DNA from: UMGS1696 sp964430105
GTDB lineage: Bacteria; Bacillota; Clostridia; Oscillospirales; CAG-272
Reading direction: 5' to 3'
Length of the DNA: 63,259 bases
Assembly: GCA_964430105.1 (NCBI GenBank)
Contig: CAYSEF010000006.1
Span: 1-63,259 of the forward strand
The notes beneath the pieces were generated by a model. It searched no databases and was not told the origin of the DNA. It saw nothing but the letters and a program-made list of their open reading frames with translations. Made by a program: the position numbers and the translations under genes. Each line of letters begins with the position of its first letter. Positions within the stretch are counted from its first letter, which is position 1. Positions 16,576-25,676 of this stretch are shown here, piece after piece.

Positions 16576-19500
16576 ATGGCGAAAGTAAATTACACTCAAG
16601 CACAAAGGAGAGCTGTTTATTATCCTGACGGAGATCTGTTGTTATCAGCGGCTGCCGGAAGTGGAAAAACAGCAGCATTAACCGGAAGAATTGTTCAACT
16701 GATAATAGAAGGCCGTGCTGAACTTTCCGAAATGTTGATTGTGACATTTACTAAGGCGGCAGCCGGAGAAATGCGAGGAAGAATTACCAAATTACTGCGA
16801 GAAAAAATGGAAATAGAGGGTAAAGAAAATGCTCAAATAATGTCAAGATTATCGAGTGCATTAACTCAAATTTCCTCTGCACAAATTTCAACAATTCACT
16901 CATTTTTGTATTCTACGCTAACTCCGTTGTTTCCTAAAATTGGTCTTTCGCAGGACACAAGAATAGCAGATCCCAAGGAAATTGACGATTTGAAAGCTTC
17001 TGTAATGCGTGATATTGTTGACGAAATCTTCAAAATAGAAGCAAAAACAGCAGAAAATAGCGCTAATATTGAATTTTTGAAACTTGCTGATGTAATCGGA
17101 CAAGCACGAGATACGGATGCACTTGATTCAGAAATTTTGTGGCTTTCAAAAAAGCTTGAGAATTGCGGAGCTGACCACAATTTACTGCTAAAATTTGCGA
17201 GAGAACTTAAAAATATAGCTGATGAGAGGATCGAAATACTGGAAACAGAATTAGGAAAAATGGTAATTGAAGATATAAGAAAATACCAAATACACTATTC
17301 TGAAATTTTCCATGAAATAGAATTTGAATTTGAAAGTGAACCGATTATTTGCGAAAAATATGGCCCTGCACTTCGCAGTATAATAGATTGGCTCGATGGT
17401 TTAGGCGGAATTTTAAGTGAAGAAAATTTTTCTTACGATCTGTTAAAAAATCATTTTGAGTTATATAAGCCGGAAAAATTAGGTAGGCTGAGTAAGAAAG
17501 ATTCTGCAGAAATCGCAGATATTTTCAAGATTTTTCGTGATGAAATCAAGAAAGAAAATGGAAATTATTTAAAGTACTATTTTGCTGCGGATAAAGAAGA
17601 ATTTTATCTTTCAGCAAATTCAACATCCCAGATACTGGCAATAGCCGGAGCTGTACTTGAAAAATATGAAAGCGAACTTAATAAAAAGAAAAACTCAATG
17701 TCGATCATCGAATACGGTGACTTAGAGAGATACGCAACAGAGCTTTTTATAGATAAAAATGGAAATCCGACAGAAGAAGCAAACGATGTTGGAAGAAAAT
17801 TTAAGTACATTTTTGTTGACGAATACCAGGACACAAATAGAATTCAGGACAACATATTTCGTGCAATCGGAAAAAATTCTGTTAGATTCATGGTTGGCGA
17901 TATAAAGCAGTCGATCTATAGATTCAGAGGTGCAGATCCGTCGGTATTTACTGAGTATCGTGAAATTTGGGATAAGGATGAAACGGAAGAATATACAGAA
18001 AAACGTATAAATATAGGAAAATCTATATTTATGAGTGAAAATTTTCGTTGCAGTCAAGAGATAATAAAATTTATTAACGCAGTTTCGGCCTCAATTTTGC
18101 CATATGGAGGAATTCCTTACGAAAAAGAGGACGAATTGATATTTGCAAAAGCTGAAGAAGGAGCAAAAGTTCCGGTTGAAGTCGTCTTAATTGAAAAAGC
18201 AAACAGCGATGACGAAGATGAAGATGAAAAGAGTGAATCAAATCCTGAGGCGGTTTATGTCGCAAGACGAATCAAATCAATGATCGGTCGATATTCTGAA
18301 GACGGTTCAAAAATTATTGAGCCTTCAGACATAGCGATTTTGCTTCGTTCGCCTTCTTCAAATGGTGCTGAATACAGGAAAGAACTGGAAAGAATGGGCG
18401 TTAAAGCGGCCACAAAGACAGTGAAATCATTAAATCAGTACAAATCCGTTTTGCTTCTGGTTTCGCTGATAAAATTTATCGACAATCCACTTCGAGATGT
18501 GTTCGCTGCAGGTGCTATGATTTCGCCAATTTTCGGCTTCACAGTTGAAGATGTAATTGAATTACGAAATTTTTCCGGTGATCTTCCTTTGTACACAGGC
18601 GTGATTGAAGTATCGCAAAACGAATTTTGTGAGGTTGACGAACTGCATACAAAGTGCGTAAAATTAACAAAATTCATTGATGAAGAAAGACTGCTTCGTA
18701 ATTCTGTTTCTCCTGAAAAGTATATCGAGAATTTGATTGAGAAAACCGAAATTTACCAAATCAAAGAAATCAAAAATAATGCTTCTGAAACTGATGCGAT
18801 AAGAAGAATTCTCGCATTAGCGAAGGAATTTGAAAGTAAGAACAAGGCAATTAATGGAAACCGAAACCTTTGCGGATTCATTGAATATTTAGACGAATTT
18901 TTGGATGAAGGAATTGAAGTTGATAATGAATCTCAAAGTGATGCTGTATCCATAATGAGCATTCACGCCTCAAAAGGACTCGAATTTCCTGTCTGTTTTC
19001 TGTGCGAAACTGCAAAAAAGCGCAATAAAGCTGACGAAACACGAACTGTGTTATTTGACGATAAGCTTGGATTTGGTATGTTTTTGCCAGATTCAACAGG
19101 ACTTATTAGATGTGATAATCTTATAAGAAGGACGATTTCCAAGAAAATTGCAAACGATTCTATCGAAGAAGAAATGCGAATGCTTTACGTTGCACTTACC
19201 AGAGCAAGGGGAAAGCTAATCGTTACTGCTAAGACAAAATCTGCTGAGGAAGCTCTCGCAAATGCACAACTTAAAGCTGAATTTTCTGACGGATATTCGG
19301 TAAAAAAAGCTAATTCATACATTGACTGGATTCTCGGAGGAATTAAAAAAAATAAACATTCAGAGGATTGGAGAATACTTTCTGTTGAAGCTGAAAATGT
19401 CGAAAACAACGAAATTTTTGAAGAAGAAGCAGAGCCTGTAGAAATTGAAAATACACAGATTTTAGAAATCGCTGAAGAAATCAAAAAACGCTTCGATTTT

Positions 19501-20268
19501 AAGTACAAATACGATTTTCTTGAAAAAATTCCGTCAAAATTGGTTGTTTCTCGACTTTCGCCTGAGATTCTTGATGATGAAAGTGAAGCTGAAAGCAAAT
19601 CTATCCAGCTTACATTTGACGATCAGCCAAAGGATTTTGTCAGCTTTGATGAAGATGTAAATTTGAAAAAAACGCTGAAAAGGCCGTCGTTTATGCTCGA
19701 AAAGAAGAACGTGGCTGCAAACGAAATCGGAAATGCGACACACAGATTTTTGCAGTTCGTTGATTATCGTTTGCTTCACAAAAATGGGCTTGAAGCAGAA
19801 ATGCACCGTTTGAGAGAAAATAAATTTATCTCGGAAAATGATGCAGAAATAATAAATATACGAGAATTGCGAAGATTTATGCAAAGCTCGCTGTTTGAAG
19901 CACTGACAAGATCGGATTTTGTAAAGCGAGAATTTCGTTTCAATGTGCTGATGAACGCTGATGAATTTACCGAAAATGATATATTAAAGGAAGAACTTCA
20001 CGAAAACAACGTCAAAATCACTGTACAAGGCGTTGTTGACTGCGTATTTAGAGATCCTGACAGCGGTAAATTAGTGCTGATCGATTACAAAACCGACTCG
20101 ATTTTGCCGGACGAGTGGAAAAATCAGAAAAAAGCAGAAAGCAGGCTTAGAGAAAGACATAAAAACCAGCTTCTCTATTACCAAAGAATATGCTCGGCGA
20201 TGTTTGAAGAAAATATTGAAAAAGTGTATATCTATTCAACACCACTCGGAAGGTGCATAGAGATATAA
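16576..20268 (+). CDS. addA: ATP-dependent helicase/nuclease subunit A
   Basis: 1230 aa, typical AddA length. UvrD/Rep-type helicase: Q motif near residue 8 (YTQAQRRAVY), Walker A SAAAGSGKTAAL (24-35), VTFTKAAAGEM, IFVDEYQDTNRIQD near residue 415, GDIKQSIYRFRGADP, IMSIHASKGLEFPVCF and VALTRARGKL. The C-terminal RecB-type nuclease has GNATHRFLQF, VDCVFRD and IDYKTDS near residue 1168. It unwinds 3' to 5' and cuts one strand during recombination repair. The coding sequence is unusually A-rich, with many Lys/Glu/Asn codons, like addB. A hairpin follows at 20303. Confidence 0.95.
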   Translation: MAKVNYTQAQRRAVYYPDGDLLLSAAAGSGKTAALTGRIVQLIIEGRAELSEMLIVTFTKAAAGEMRGRITKLLREKMEIEGKENAQIMSRLSSALTQISSAQISTIHSFLYSTLTPLFPKIGLSQDTRIADPKEIDDLKASVMRDIVDEIFKIEAKTAENSANIEFLKLADVIGQARDTDALDSEILWLSKKLENCGADHNLLLKFARELKNIADERIEILETELGKMVIEDIRKYQIHYSEIFHEIEFEFESEPIICEKYGPALRSIIDWLDGLGGILSEENFSYDLLKNHFELYKPEKLGRLSKKDSAEIADIFKIFRDEIKKENGNYLKYYFAADKEEFYLSANSTSQILAIAGAVLEKYESELNKKKNSMSIIEYGDLERYATELFIDKNGNPTEEANDVGRKFKYIFVDEYQDTNRIQDNIFRAIGKNSVRFMVGDIKQSIYRFRGADPSVFTEYREIWDKDETEEYTEKRINIGKSIFMSENFRCSQEIIKFINAVSASILPYGGIPYEKEDELIFAKAEEGAKVPVEVVLIEKANSDDEDEDEKSESNPEAVYVARRIKSMIGRYSEDGSKIIEPSDIAILLRSPSSNGAEYRKELERMGVKAATKTVKSLNQYKSVLLLVSLIKFIDNPLRDVFAAGAMISPIFGFTVEDVIELRNFSGDLPLYTGVIEVSQNEFCEVDELHTKCVKLTKFIDEERLLRNSVSPEKYIENLIEKTEIYQIKEIKNNASETDAIRRILALAKEFESKNKAINGNRNLCGFIEYLDEFLDEGIEVDNESQSDAVSIMSIHASKGLEFPVCFLCETAKKRNKADETRTVLFDDKLGFGMFLPDSTGLIRCDNLIRRTISKKIANDSIEEEMRMLYVALTRARGKLIVTAKTKSAEEALANAQLKAEFSDGYSVKKANSYIDWILGGIKKNKHSEDWRILSVEAENVENNEIFEEEAEPVEIENTQILEIAEEIKKRFDFKYKYDFLEKIPSKLVVSRLSPEILDDESEAESKSIQLTFDDQPKDFVSFDEDVNLKKTLKRPSFMLEKKNVAANEIGNATHRFLQFVDYRLLHKNGLEAEMHRLRENKFISENDAEIINIRELRRFMQSSLFEALTRSDFVKREFRFNVLMNADEFTENDILKEELHENNVKITVQGVVDCVFRDPDSGKLVLIDYKTDSILPDEWKNQKKAESRLRERHKNQLLYYQRICSAMFEENIEKVYIYSTPLGRCIEI

Positions 20269-20302
20269 TTAAAGGAAAAAAGAATAATCACTGCTTTTAT
20301 AT

Positions 20303-20338
20303 GGGGATACTTTTGTTGATGAAAGGTATCCCTTTTTT
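20303..20338 (+). terminator. terminator of addBA
   Basis: GGGATAC (20304-20310) pairs with GTATCCC (20326-20332), followed by six T. Confidence 0.85.
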
Positions 20339-20346
20339 ACGCCGAT

Positions 20347-20395
20347 TTTACAAATTTTTCAAAGGATTTACCTTAGAATGATTTTCAACTTTACA
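20347..20395 (+). promoter_or_regulatory. Pho-box-like repeats upstream of pstS
   Basis: TTTACA (20347), TTTCAA (20357) and TTTACC (20367) are spaced exactly 10 bp apart, and TTTCAAC/TTTACA follow at 20383-20395. Direct TTAACA-like repeats on one helix face are how PhoP binds in Bacillus. The position 65-110 bp before pstS fits control by phosphate starvation. A clear -35 was not found, as expected for an activated promoter. Confidence 0.5.
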
Positions 20396-20457
20396 TGGAA
20401 AATATAGAATAATGGTGTACCCAAAAGAAAACAAAAGAGAAGAAAGGAAATCTTCAA

Positions 20458-21273
20458 ATGAAAAAGATGAACAAAATTATCAGCTTTGCACTCGCTGCAA
20501 TTATGTCAGTATTCGCACTCACAAGTTGCTCTGATAAGGGTGCAGCAAACGGTGTATCTACAGACGGTTCAACCTCAATGGAAAAAGTTATCGGCGCACT
20601 CGGTGAAGCCTTTGAAAAAGAAAACGGTATCACAGTTTCCTATAACCCAACAGGCTCAGGTGCAGGTATTCAGGCAGTTATCGACGGTGTTTGCGATATC
20701 GGACTTTCCAGCCGTGACCTCAAGGATTCCGAAGTATCTCAGGGACTCACAGGTACTGTTCTTGCATACGACGGAATTGCAATTATCGTAAACAACGAAA
20801 ATTCTGTAGATGACCTCAGCCTTGAAGATATCGCAAAGATTTACACAGGTGAAATCACAAACTGGTCAGAGGTTGGTGGTGACGATGCAGAAATCGTACT
20901 CATCGGTCGTGAAGCAGGTTCAGGTACAAGAGATGGCTTTGAATCTATCACAGATACTAAGGAAGCTTGCAAATATCGTCAGGAGCTTACCTCAACAGGT
21001 GACGTTATCACAACAGTTTCTCAGAACCCCGGTGCAATCGGATATGCTTCTCTTGCCTCTGTTAAGGATAGCGTAAAGGCTGTTTCGGTAGGCGGTGTAA
21101 CTCCTTCCGAAGCAACAGTTAAGGATGGAAGCTATGTTGTACAAAGACCGTTCGTTCTTGTAACAAAGACAGGCGAAAAGCTCTCCGATTCCGCACAGAA
21201 ATTCTTCGACTACATGACCTCAGGTCAGGCAAACAGCATTATCACATCAGCAGGTGTAGTTTCTGCTCACTGA
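20458..21273 (+). CDS. pstS: phosphate ABC transporter, substrate-binding lipoprotein
   Basis: 271 aa. Lipoprotein signal with lipobox LTSC (Cys at about residue 23), then GSTSMEKVIGALGEAF, YNPTGSGAGIQAVIDGVCDIGLSSRDL and REAGSGTRDGF, all phosphate-contact segments of PstS. It is anchored outside the membrane, binds inorganic phosphate and delivers it to PstC-PstA. AGAAAGGAAA precedes the ATG. First gene of pstSCAB-phoU; the 135-bp gap to pstC contains a stable hairpin. Confidence 0.95.
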   Translation: MKKMNKIISFALAAIMSVFALTSCSDKGAANGVSTDGSTSMEKVIGALGEAFEKENGITVSYNPTGSGAGIQAVIDGVCDIGLSSRDLKDSEVSQGLTGTVLAYDGIAIIVNNENSVDDLSLEDIAKIYTGEITNWSEVGGDDAEIVLIGREAGSGTRDGFESITDTKEACKYRQELTSTGDVITTVSQNPGAIGYASLASVKDSVKAVSVGGVTPSEATVKDGSYVVQRPFVLVTKTGEKLSDSAQKFFDYMTSGQANSIITSAGVVSAH

Positions 21274-21340
21274 TAAGGGATTCAAAAACAAATTCAGCGA
21301 ATTTTCTTCAACAAACATTATTACTAAAACCTCCTCAAAT

Positions 21341-21372
21341 GACGGCTTGATCTTACTAACGGTCAAGTCGTC
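21341..21372 (+). promoter_or_regulatory. intercistronic stem-loop between pstS and pstC
   Basis: GACGGCTTGA (21341-21350) pairs with TCAAGTCGTC (21363-21372), ten pairs with one G-T, 12-nt loop. No T-run follows, so it is not a standard terminator. It could stabilise the pstS end of the message and let the binding protein be made in excess. Confidence 0.55.
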
Positions 21373-21408
21373 GCTTTCAAGTGGTATTGTAAACGAAAGG
21401 TAATCATT

Positions 21409-22347
21409 ATGAAAAATAAAAAGCGTTTTCCATCCGATACGCTGTACAGGTTCACCCATAATGTTCGTAGGAATCCCGATGCAAACAATGGTCGATTCAT
21501 GGAACGCATTATCCATGGAATATTCCTTATCTTAGGACTGTTGACAGTCGGATGTGTGCTTCTCATTACGGTATATCTTGTGATTTCCGGACTGCCTGCA
21601 ATAATCGAAATAGGCCCGATAAACTTCCTTTTCGGAAAAACGTGGGCATCTACTGCCGCTGATCCGCAGTTCGGAATACTTCCGTTTATTTTAACGAGTA
21701 TTTACGGTACTGCCGGAGCTGTCGTTGTCGGTGTGCCTATCGGATTTTTTGCAGCAGTTTACCTGGCGAAAATAGCAAATCCGAGAATAAAGGCTGTAAT
21801 TTCTGCTGCTGTTTCACTCCTTGCGGGAATTCCGTCGGTTGTATATGGCCTTGTCGGTATGCTTGTTCTTGTTCCGGGTATCAGAAAGCTGTTTAATATA
21901 CCCGATGGTGCCAGCTTGCTTGCCGCTATGATTGTACTTGCGATAATGATTCTTCCATCTATTATTAACGTATCGATAACGTCACTTGAAGCTGTTCCGA
22001 AGGAGTATGAGGATGCGTCACTCGCACTGGGAGCAACTCCTATAGAAACGTATTTTAAGGTATCTGTACCGGCTGCAAAAAGTGGTATTGCCTCTGCTGT
22101 TGTGCTTGGCGTAGGCAGAGCTATCGGTGAAGCAATGGCTGTAATGATGGTTTCAGGTAACGTACCGAATATGCCGTCGCTGTTCCAAAGCGTTAGATTT
22201 CTCACAACAGCGGTTGCAAGTGAAATGTCATATTCAAGCGGACTTCAACAGCAGGCACTGTTTTCAATCGCACTTGTACTGTTTTTGTTCATTATGCTTA
22301 TCAATGCAACTTTGAACTTCTTCCTAAAGAGAGAGAAAGGAGAATGA
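21409..22347 (+). CDS. pstC: phosphate ABC transporter permease
   Basis: 312 aa with about six membrane helices. The start (RFTHNVRRNPDANNGRFMERIIHGIFLILG) and the inner-membrane-protein loop EYEDASLALGATPIETYFKVSVPAAKSGI with GRAIGEAMAVMMV are typical of PstC. It forms the phosphate channel with PstA. AAAGG stands upstream of the ATG. Three bases separate its stop from pstA, so the two are translationally close. Confidence 0.93.
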   Translation: MKNKKRFPSDTLYRFTHNVRRNPDANNGRFMERIIHGIFLILGLLTVGCVLLITVYLVISGLPAIIEIGPINFLFGKTWASTAADPQFGILPFILTSIYGTAGAVVVGVPIGFFAAVYLAKIANPRIKAVISAAVSLLAGIPSVVYGLVGMLVLVPGIRKLFNIPDGASLLAAMIVLAIMILPSIINVSITSLEAVPKEYEDASLALGATPIETYFKVSVPAAKSGIASAVVLGVGRAIGEAMAVMMVSGNVPNMPSLFQSVRFLTTAVASEMSYSSGLQQQALFSIALVLFLFIMLINATLNFFLKREKGE

Positions 22348-22350
22348 TCT

Positions 22351-23220
22351 ATGCAGTCGAACAAAAATAAGCTTTCTCCAAAACGCAAATTGTATATCGG
22401 CACAATGAAATTGCTCATGTGGCTGTCGGTCGGATTGACTACTGCACTTGTTTTGTTCCTGTTCGGATATGTTCTGATAAAGGGAATCCCGAATATCACA
22501 TGGGAATTATTGTCAACAGAACCAAGCTATCTTACTGATCGAATCGGAATTTTGCCGGATATTTTGAACACTGTTTATATAGTAATTGCGACGCTTGTTA
22601 TAGTAATTCCGATTGGAGTAGGTGCGGCGATATACTTGACTGAGTATGCTACCAATAAAAAGCTCGTCGGTGTCATCGAATATGCCGCTGAAACTCTGTC
22701 AGGCATACCATCAATAATCTACGGCCTTGTCGGTATGCTGTTCTTCTGTCGATTTTTAGGCATGAAAAAAACAATAATTGCCGGTGCACTTACGCTTGTT
22801 ATAATGAATCTTCCAACTATTATGCGTACAACACAGGAGAGCCTTAAAACCGTTCCGCAGAGCTATCGTGAAGGTGCATTTGGTCTTGGCGCAGGAAAAT
22901 GGCGTGTTATCAGGACGGTAGTTCTTCCGAATTGCGTAGACGGAGTTATAACAGGATGTATTTTGTCGATAGGCAGAATTTTGGGTGAATCAGCGGCGCT
23001 GTTATTTACAGCAGGCTTTGCACATTCGCTGAACGGATTTATAGAAGGACTTTTCAGCCCCGGAGCTACTCTTACGGTTGCACTTTATGTTTATGCAAAG
23101 GAACAGGGTGAATTTGAAGTAGCATTTGCAATAGCAGCGATACTTATGGTACTTACATTGATTATAAATGGTGCGGCGGCTCTTGTAGGTAAGGCTTTCA
23201 ATAAAAGGAGAAAAATGTAA
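22351..23220 (+). CDS. pstA: phosphate ABC transporter permease
   Basis: 289 aa with about six membrane helices; the family segments GIGAAIYLTEYA-like (GVGAAIYLTEYATNK), SGIPSIIYGLVGMLFF and the coupling loop SYREGAFGLGAGKWRVIRTVVLP are clear. Second permease of the Pst complex. AGAGAAAGGAGAA overlaps the end of pstC as ribosome binding site. Its TAA shares one base with the pstB ATG. Confidence 0.93.
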   Translation: MQSNKNKLSPKRKLYIGTMKLLMWLSVGLTTALVLFLFGYVLIKGIPNITWELLSTEPSYLTDRIGILPDILNTVYIVIATLVIVIPIGVGAAIYLTEYATNKKLVGVIEYAAETLSGIPSIIYGLVGMLFFCRFLGMKKTIIAGALTLVIMNLPTIMRTTQESLKTVPQSYREGAFGLGAGKWRVIRTVVLPNCVDGVITGCILSIGRILGESAALLFTAGFAHSLNGFIEGLFSPGATLTVALYVYAKEQGEFEVAFAIAAILMVLTLIINGAAALVGKAFNKRRKM

Positions 23221-23990
23221 TGAATTCTGTTGTGAATCGAGATATAATTACAGCAAAAGACCTGTGCTTATGGTACACTCAGACTCAGGCACTTAAAAAC
23301 ATAAATATAAGCATTCCCGAACACGCAATTACAGCACTTATCGGCCCATCCGGATGTGGAAAATCTACATTTTTGAAGACGCTGAACAGAATGAACGATC
23401 TTGTACCCGGAGTAAGAATCACGGGCGAGGTGAAATATGACGGAGAGAATATTTTTGCGAAATGCGTCGATGTAAATAATCTTCGTAAGGAAGTTGGCAT
23501 GGTATTCCAGAAGCCGAATCCGTTCCCGATGTCGATTTACGATAACATAGCCTATGGCCCACGCACCCATGGCATTACGAATAAGTCAATGCTTGATGAA
23601 ATAGTAGAAAACGCACTTCGCGGAGCGGCTATATGGGATGAAGTTAAGGATAGACTCAAGAAAAATGCGCTTGGATTATCGGGCGGTCAGCAACAAAGAC
23701 TTTGCATTGCACGAGCGTTGGCAGTTGAGCCGAAGGTACTTCTCATGGATGAGCCTACATCTGCGCTTGACCCGATATCCACTTCAAGAATTGAAGATCT
23801 TGCAATGGAGCTTAAAGAAAAATACACTATTGTAATTGTCACTCACAATATGCAGCAGGCAGTGAGAATTTCCGACAACACAGCGTTCTTCCTTCTTGGC
23901 GAGCTTGTGGAATATTGTGACACAGAAACGATGTTTTCACAGCCCTCCGACAAAAGAACAGAGGATTACATTACAGGGAGATTTGGGTGA
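23220..23990 (+). CDS. pstB: phosphate ABC transporter ATP-binding protein
   Basis: 256 aa. Walker A GPSGCGKST, PstB-typical RMNDLVPGVRITGEV, Q-loop MVFQKPNPFPMSIYDNIAYGPR, signature LSGGQQQR, Walker B VLLMDEPTSALDPIS and the H-loop THNMQQAVRISD. It powers phosphate uptake through PstCA. AAAGGAG lies 9 nt before the ATG, inside the end of pstA. Its TGA overlaps the start of phoU. Confidence 0.96.
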   Translation: MNSVVNRDIITAKDLCLWYTQTQALKNINISIPEHAITALIGPSGCGKSTFLKTLNRMNDLVPGVRITGEVKYDGENIFAKCVDVNNLRKEVGMVFQKPNPFPMSIYDNIAYGPRTHGITNKSMLDEIVENALRGAAIWDEVKDRLKKNALGLSGGQQQRLCIARALAVEPKVLLMDEPTSALDPISTSRIEDLAMELKEKYTIVIVTHNMQQAVRISDNTAFFLLGELVEYCDTETMFSQPSDKRTEDYITGRFG

Positions 23991-24664
23991 TGAAATATTT
24001 GAGAACAAATTTCAACGAGCAGCTTGAATTTTTGAAGAACGAAATGACACTGATGGGCGAAATGTGCGAGGATGCATTGAATCTTGCGGTTGAAACCTTG
24101 GAAAGTGATCGCAAGGATGCTGAAAAAACTAAGCAGTCAGCAGAGCGTGTTATCGAAATTTCGCATGAGATAGACCAAAAGGAGCGTGATATTCAGTCCT
24201 CCTGCTTCAAGCTTCTGCTGAAACAGCAACCGGTTGCGACAGATTTGAGAATTATATCTGCTGCACTGAAAATGATAACGGACATGGAGCGTATTGGAGA
24301 TCAGGCTGAGGATATCGCAGAAATCGTGACATATCTTGGCGACAGAACGATAGATGATGCACCGCTTATTGCAGGAATGGCACGAGAAACGATCACCATG
24401 GTAAACGACAGTGTTGCGGCATATGTCGAGCAGAATACAGCACTTGCTGAAGCAGTAATAGCGCGCGACGATGTAGTTGACGAATACTTTGACAGAATAA
24501 AGCGCAGTCTTATAGAAATGATAGCGAAAAATCCCACTGACGGTGAATTTGCTATAGATTTGCTGATGATAGCGAAATATTTTGAGAGAATCGGTGACCA
24601 TGCGACAAACATAGCTGAATGGGTTATATATTCTGTTACGGGAGTCGGAAAAGAAGTAAAATAA
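23990..24664 (+). CDS. phoU: phosphate signalling regulator PhoU
   Basis: 224 aa from the ATG at 23990, which overlaps the pstB stop (TGATG); a GTG at 23987 is the alternative. Two PhoU three-helix repeats are visible (residues about 15-100 and 115-220), each with the metal-site pattern: RIGDQAEDIAEIV in the first and RIGDHATNIAEWV in the second. PhoU links Pst activity to the PhoR sensor kinase so that the Pho regulon is off when phosphate is plentiful. No phoR or phoB/P gene is in the window. Confidence 0.94.
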   Translation: MKYLRTNFNEQLEFLKNEMTLMGEMCEDALNLAVETLESDRKDAEKTKQSAERVIEISHEIDQKERDIQSSCFKLLLKQQPVATDLRIISAALKMITDMERIGDQAEDIAEIVTYLGDRTIDDAPLIAGMARETITMVNDSVAAYVEQNTALAEAVIARDDVVDEYFDRIKRSLIEMIAKNPTDGEFAIDLLMIAKYFERIGDHATNIAEWVIYSVTGVGKEVK

Positions 24665-24730
24665 AAAAACAGGCTGTTCGATCGGAGCAACTTTTGGAAA
24701 GTTTCCGATATGCGAACAGCCTTATTTTTT
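24664..24730. terminator. bidirectional nested terminator between phoU and rnz
   Basis: Outer stem AGGCTGTTCG (24671-24680) with CGAACAGCCT (24713-24722), inner ATCGGA/TCCGAT and GGAAA/TTTCC elements, A-run on the left and T-run on the right. Same design as those at 36344, 39838 and 49422. Confidence 0.85.
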
Positions 24731-25623
24731 TATTCATCGATAAATCTTATCGTTTTAGTTTGACCGTCAGTTGAGAGTACGGTGTTTGCAAAGACCGATT
24801 TAGCTTCGTGATAGCATATTGTCGGGTCGGGCAGTGCTGGACTGTAGTGTGTAAGCCAAAGCTCTGCACATTCACTTTCCTTAGCAAGCCTTGCAGCATC
24901 GTACATAGTCATATGTGAAGACTCTTTTGCACGGTCATTTTTTTCACGTTCAAACATTCCTTCGCATATAAGCAAGTCAGCATCATATGCCATTGTCGAA
25001 ATGATTTCACATGGGCGAGTGTCGGTTGCAAATGTAACATGAAGTCCACGACGTGATTCGCCAAGCACCATATCGGGAGTATATCCATCGGTGGACTCTC
25101 CTTTTTGCAGCTTAGACCACAGCTTCATCGGTACACCATTGCGTTCGGCTTTGTCCTTGTCAAACTTACCGACACGATTTATGCGTATGTCATAGCCAAG
25201 GCAAAGCGACGAATGTTGAACTTCAAACGATGTTATCGAGAAGCCATGACGTTCGATGGATGAAAAATCACTTAGCACCTGCGTTTTTATACGGAAGGGA
25301 AGCTCCGGTGCGATAGTTGTGAGATTTTTTACGACCTCGTCAACACCCTTTGGCCCGCAGATAAGGAGCGGTTCAGTGTGACCTTCGTTTCCCATTGAGA
25401 GAAGAAGCCCCGGAAGTCCACTGCAATGATCGGCATGAAAATGTGTCAGAAGGATAGTGCCGATCTTGCCAAGCGAAAAACCGGCTTTTTTTATAGCAAG
25501 CTGTGTTCCTTCGCCACAATCGATAAGCAGACCGACTCCGTTGTATCGAAGATAACAGCAGCTGAGAAATCTGTCAAGCTGAGGTACGGTCCCGCCTGTT
25601 CCGGGAAGACAAACGTCAAGCAT
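24730..25623 (-). CDS. rnz: ribonuclease Z
   Basis: 297 aa, the short RNase Z form. Metallo-beta-lactamase fold with GTGGTVPQLDR near the N terminus, IDCGEGTQLAI, the zinc motif THFHADHCSGLPGLL (His61, His63, Asp65, His66) and late LTHYSPAL. It trims 3' ends of tRNA precursors that lack an encoded CCA, which fits the CCA-less tRNA at the left edge. Last gene of the minus-strand cluster, 53 bp behind the topoisomerase gene. Confidence 0.93.
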   Translation of the reverse strand: MLDVCLPGTGGTVPQLDRFLSCCYLRYNGVGLLIDCGEGTQLAIKKAGFSLGKIGTILLTHFHADHCSGLPGLLLSMGNEGHTEPLLICGPKGVDEVVKNLTTIAPELPFRIKTQVLSDFSSIERHGFSITSFEVQHSSLCLGYDIRINRVGKFDKDKAERNGVPMKLWSKLQKGESTDGYTPDMVLGESRRGLHVTFATDTRPCEIISTMAYDADLLICEGMFEREKNDRAKESSHMTMYDAARLAKESECAELWLTHYSPALPDPTICYHEAKSVFANTVLSTDGQTKTIRFIDE

Positions 25624-25676
25624 GGTGTGCTCCTTTTTCTATAGATAAATGTGTGATTTGTAATTTTTTTACAGAC

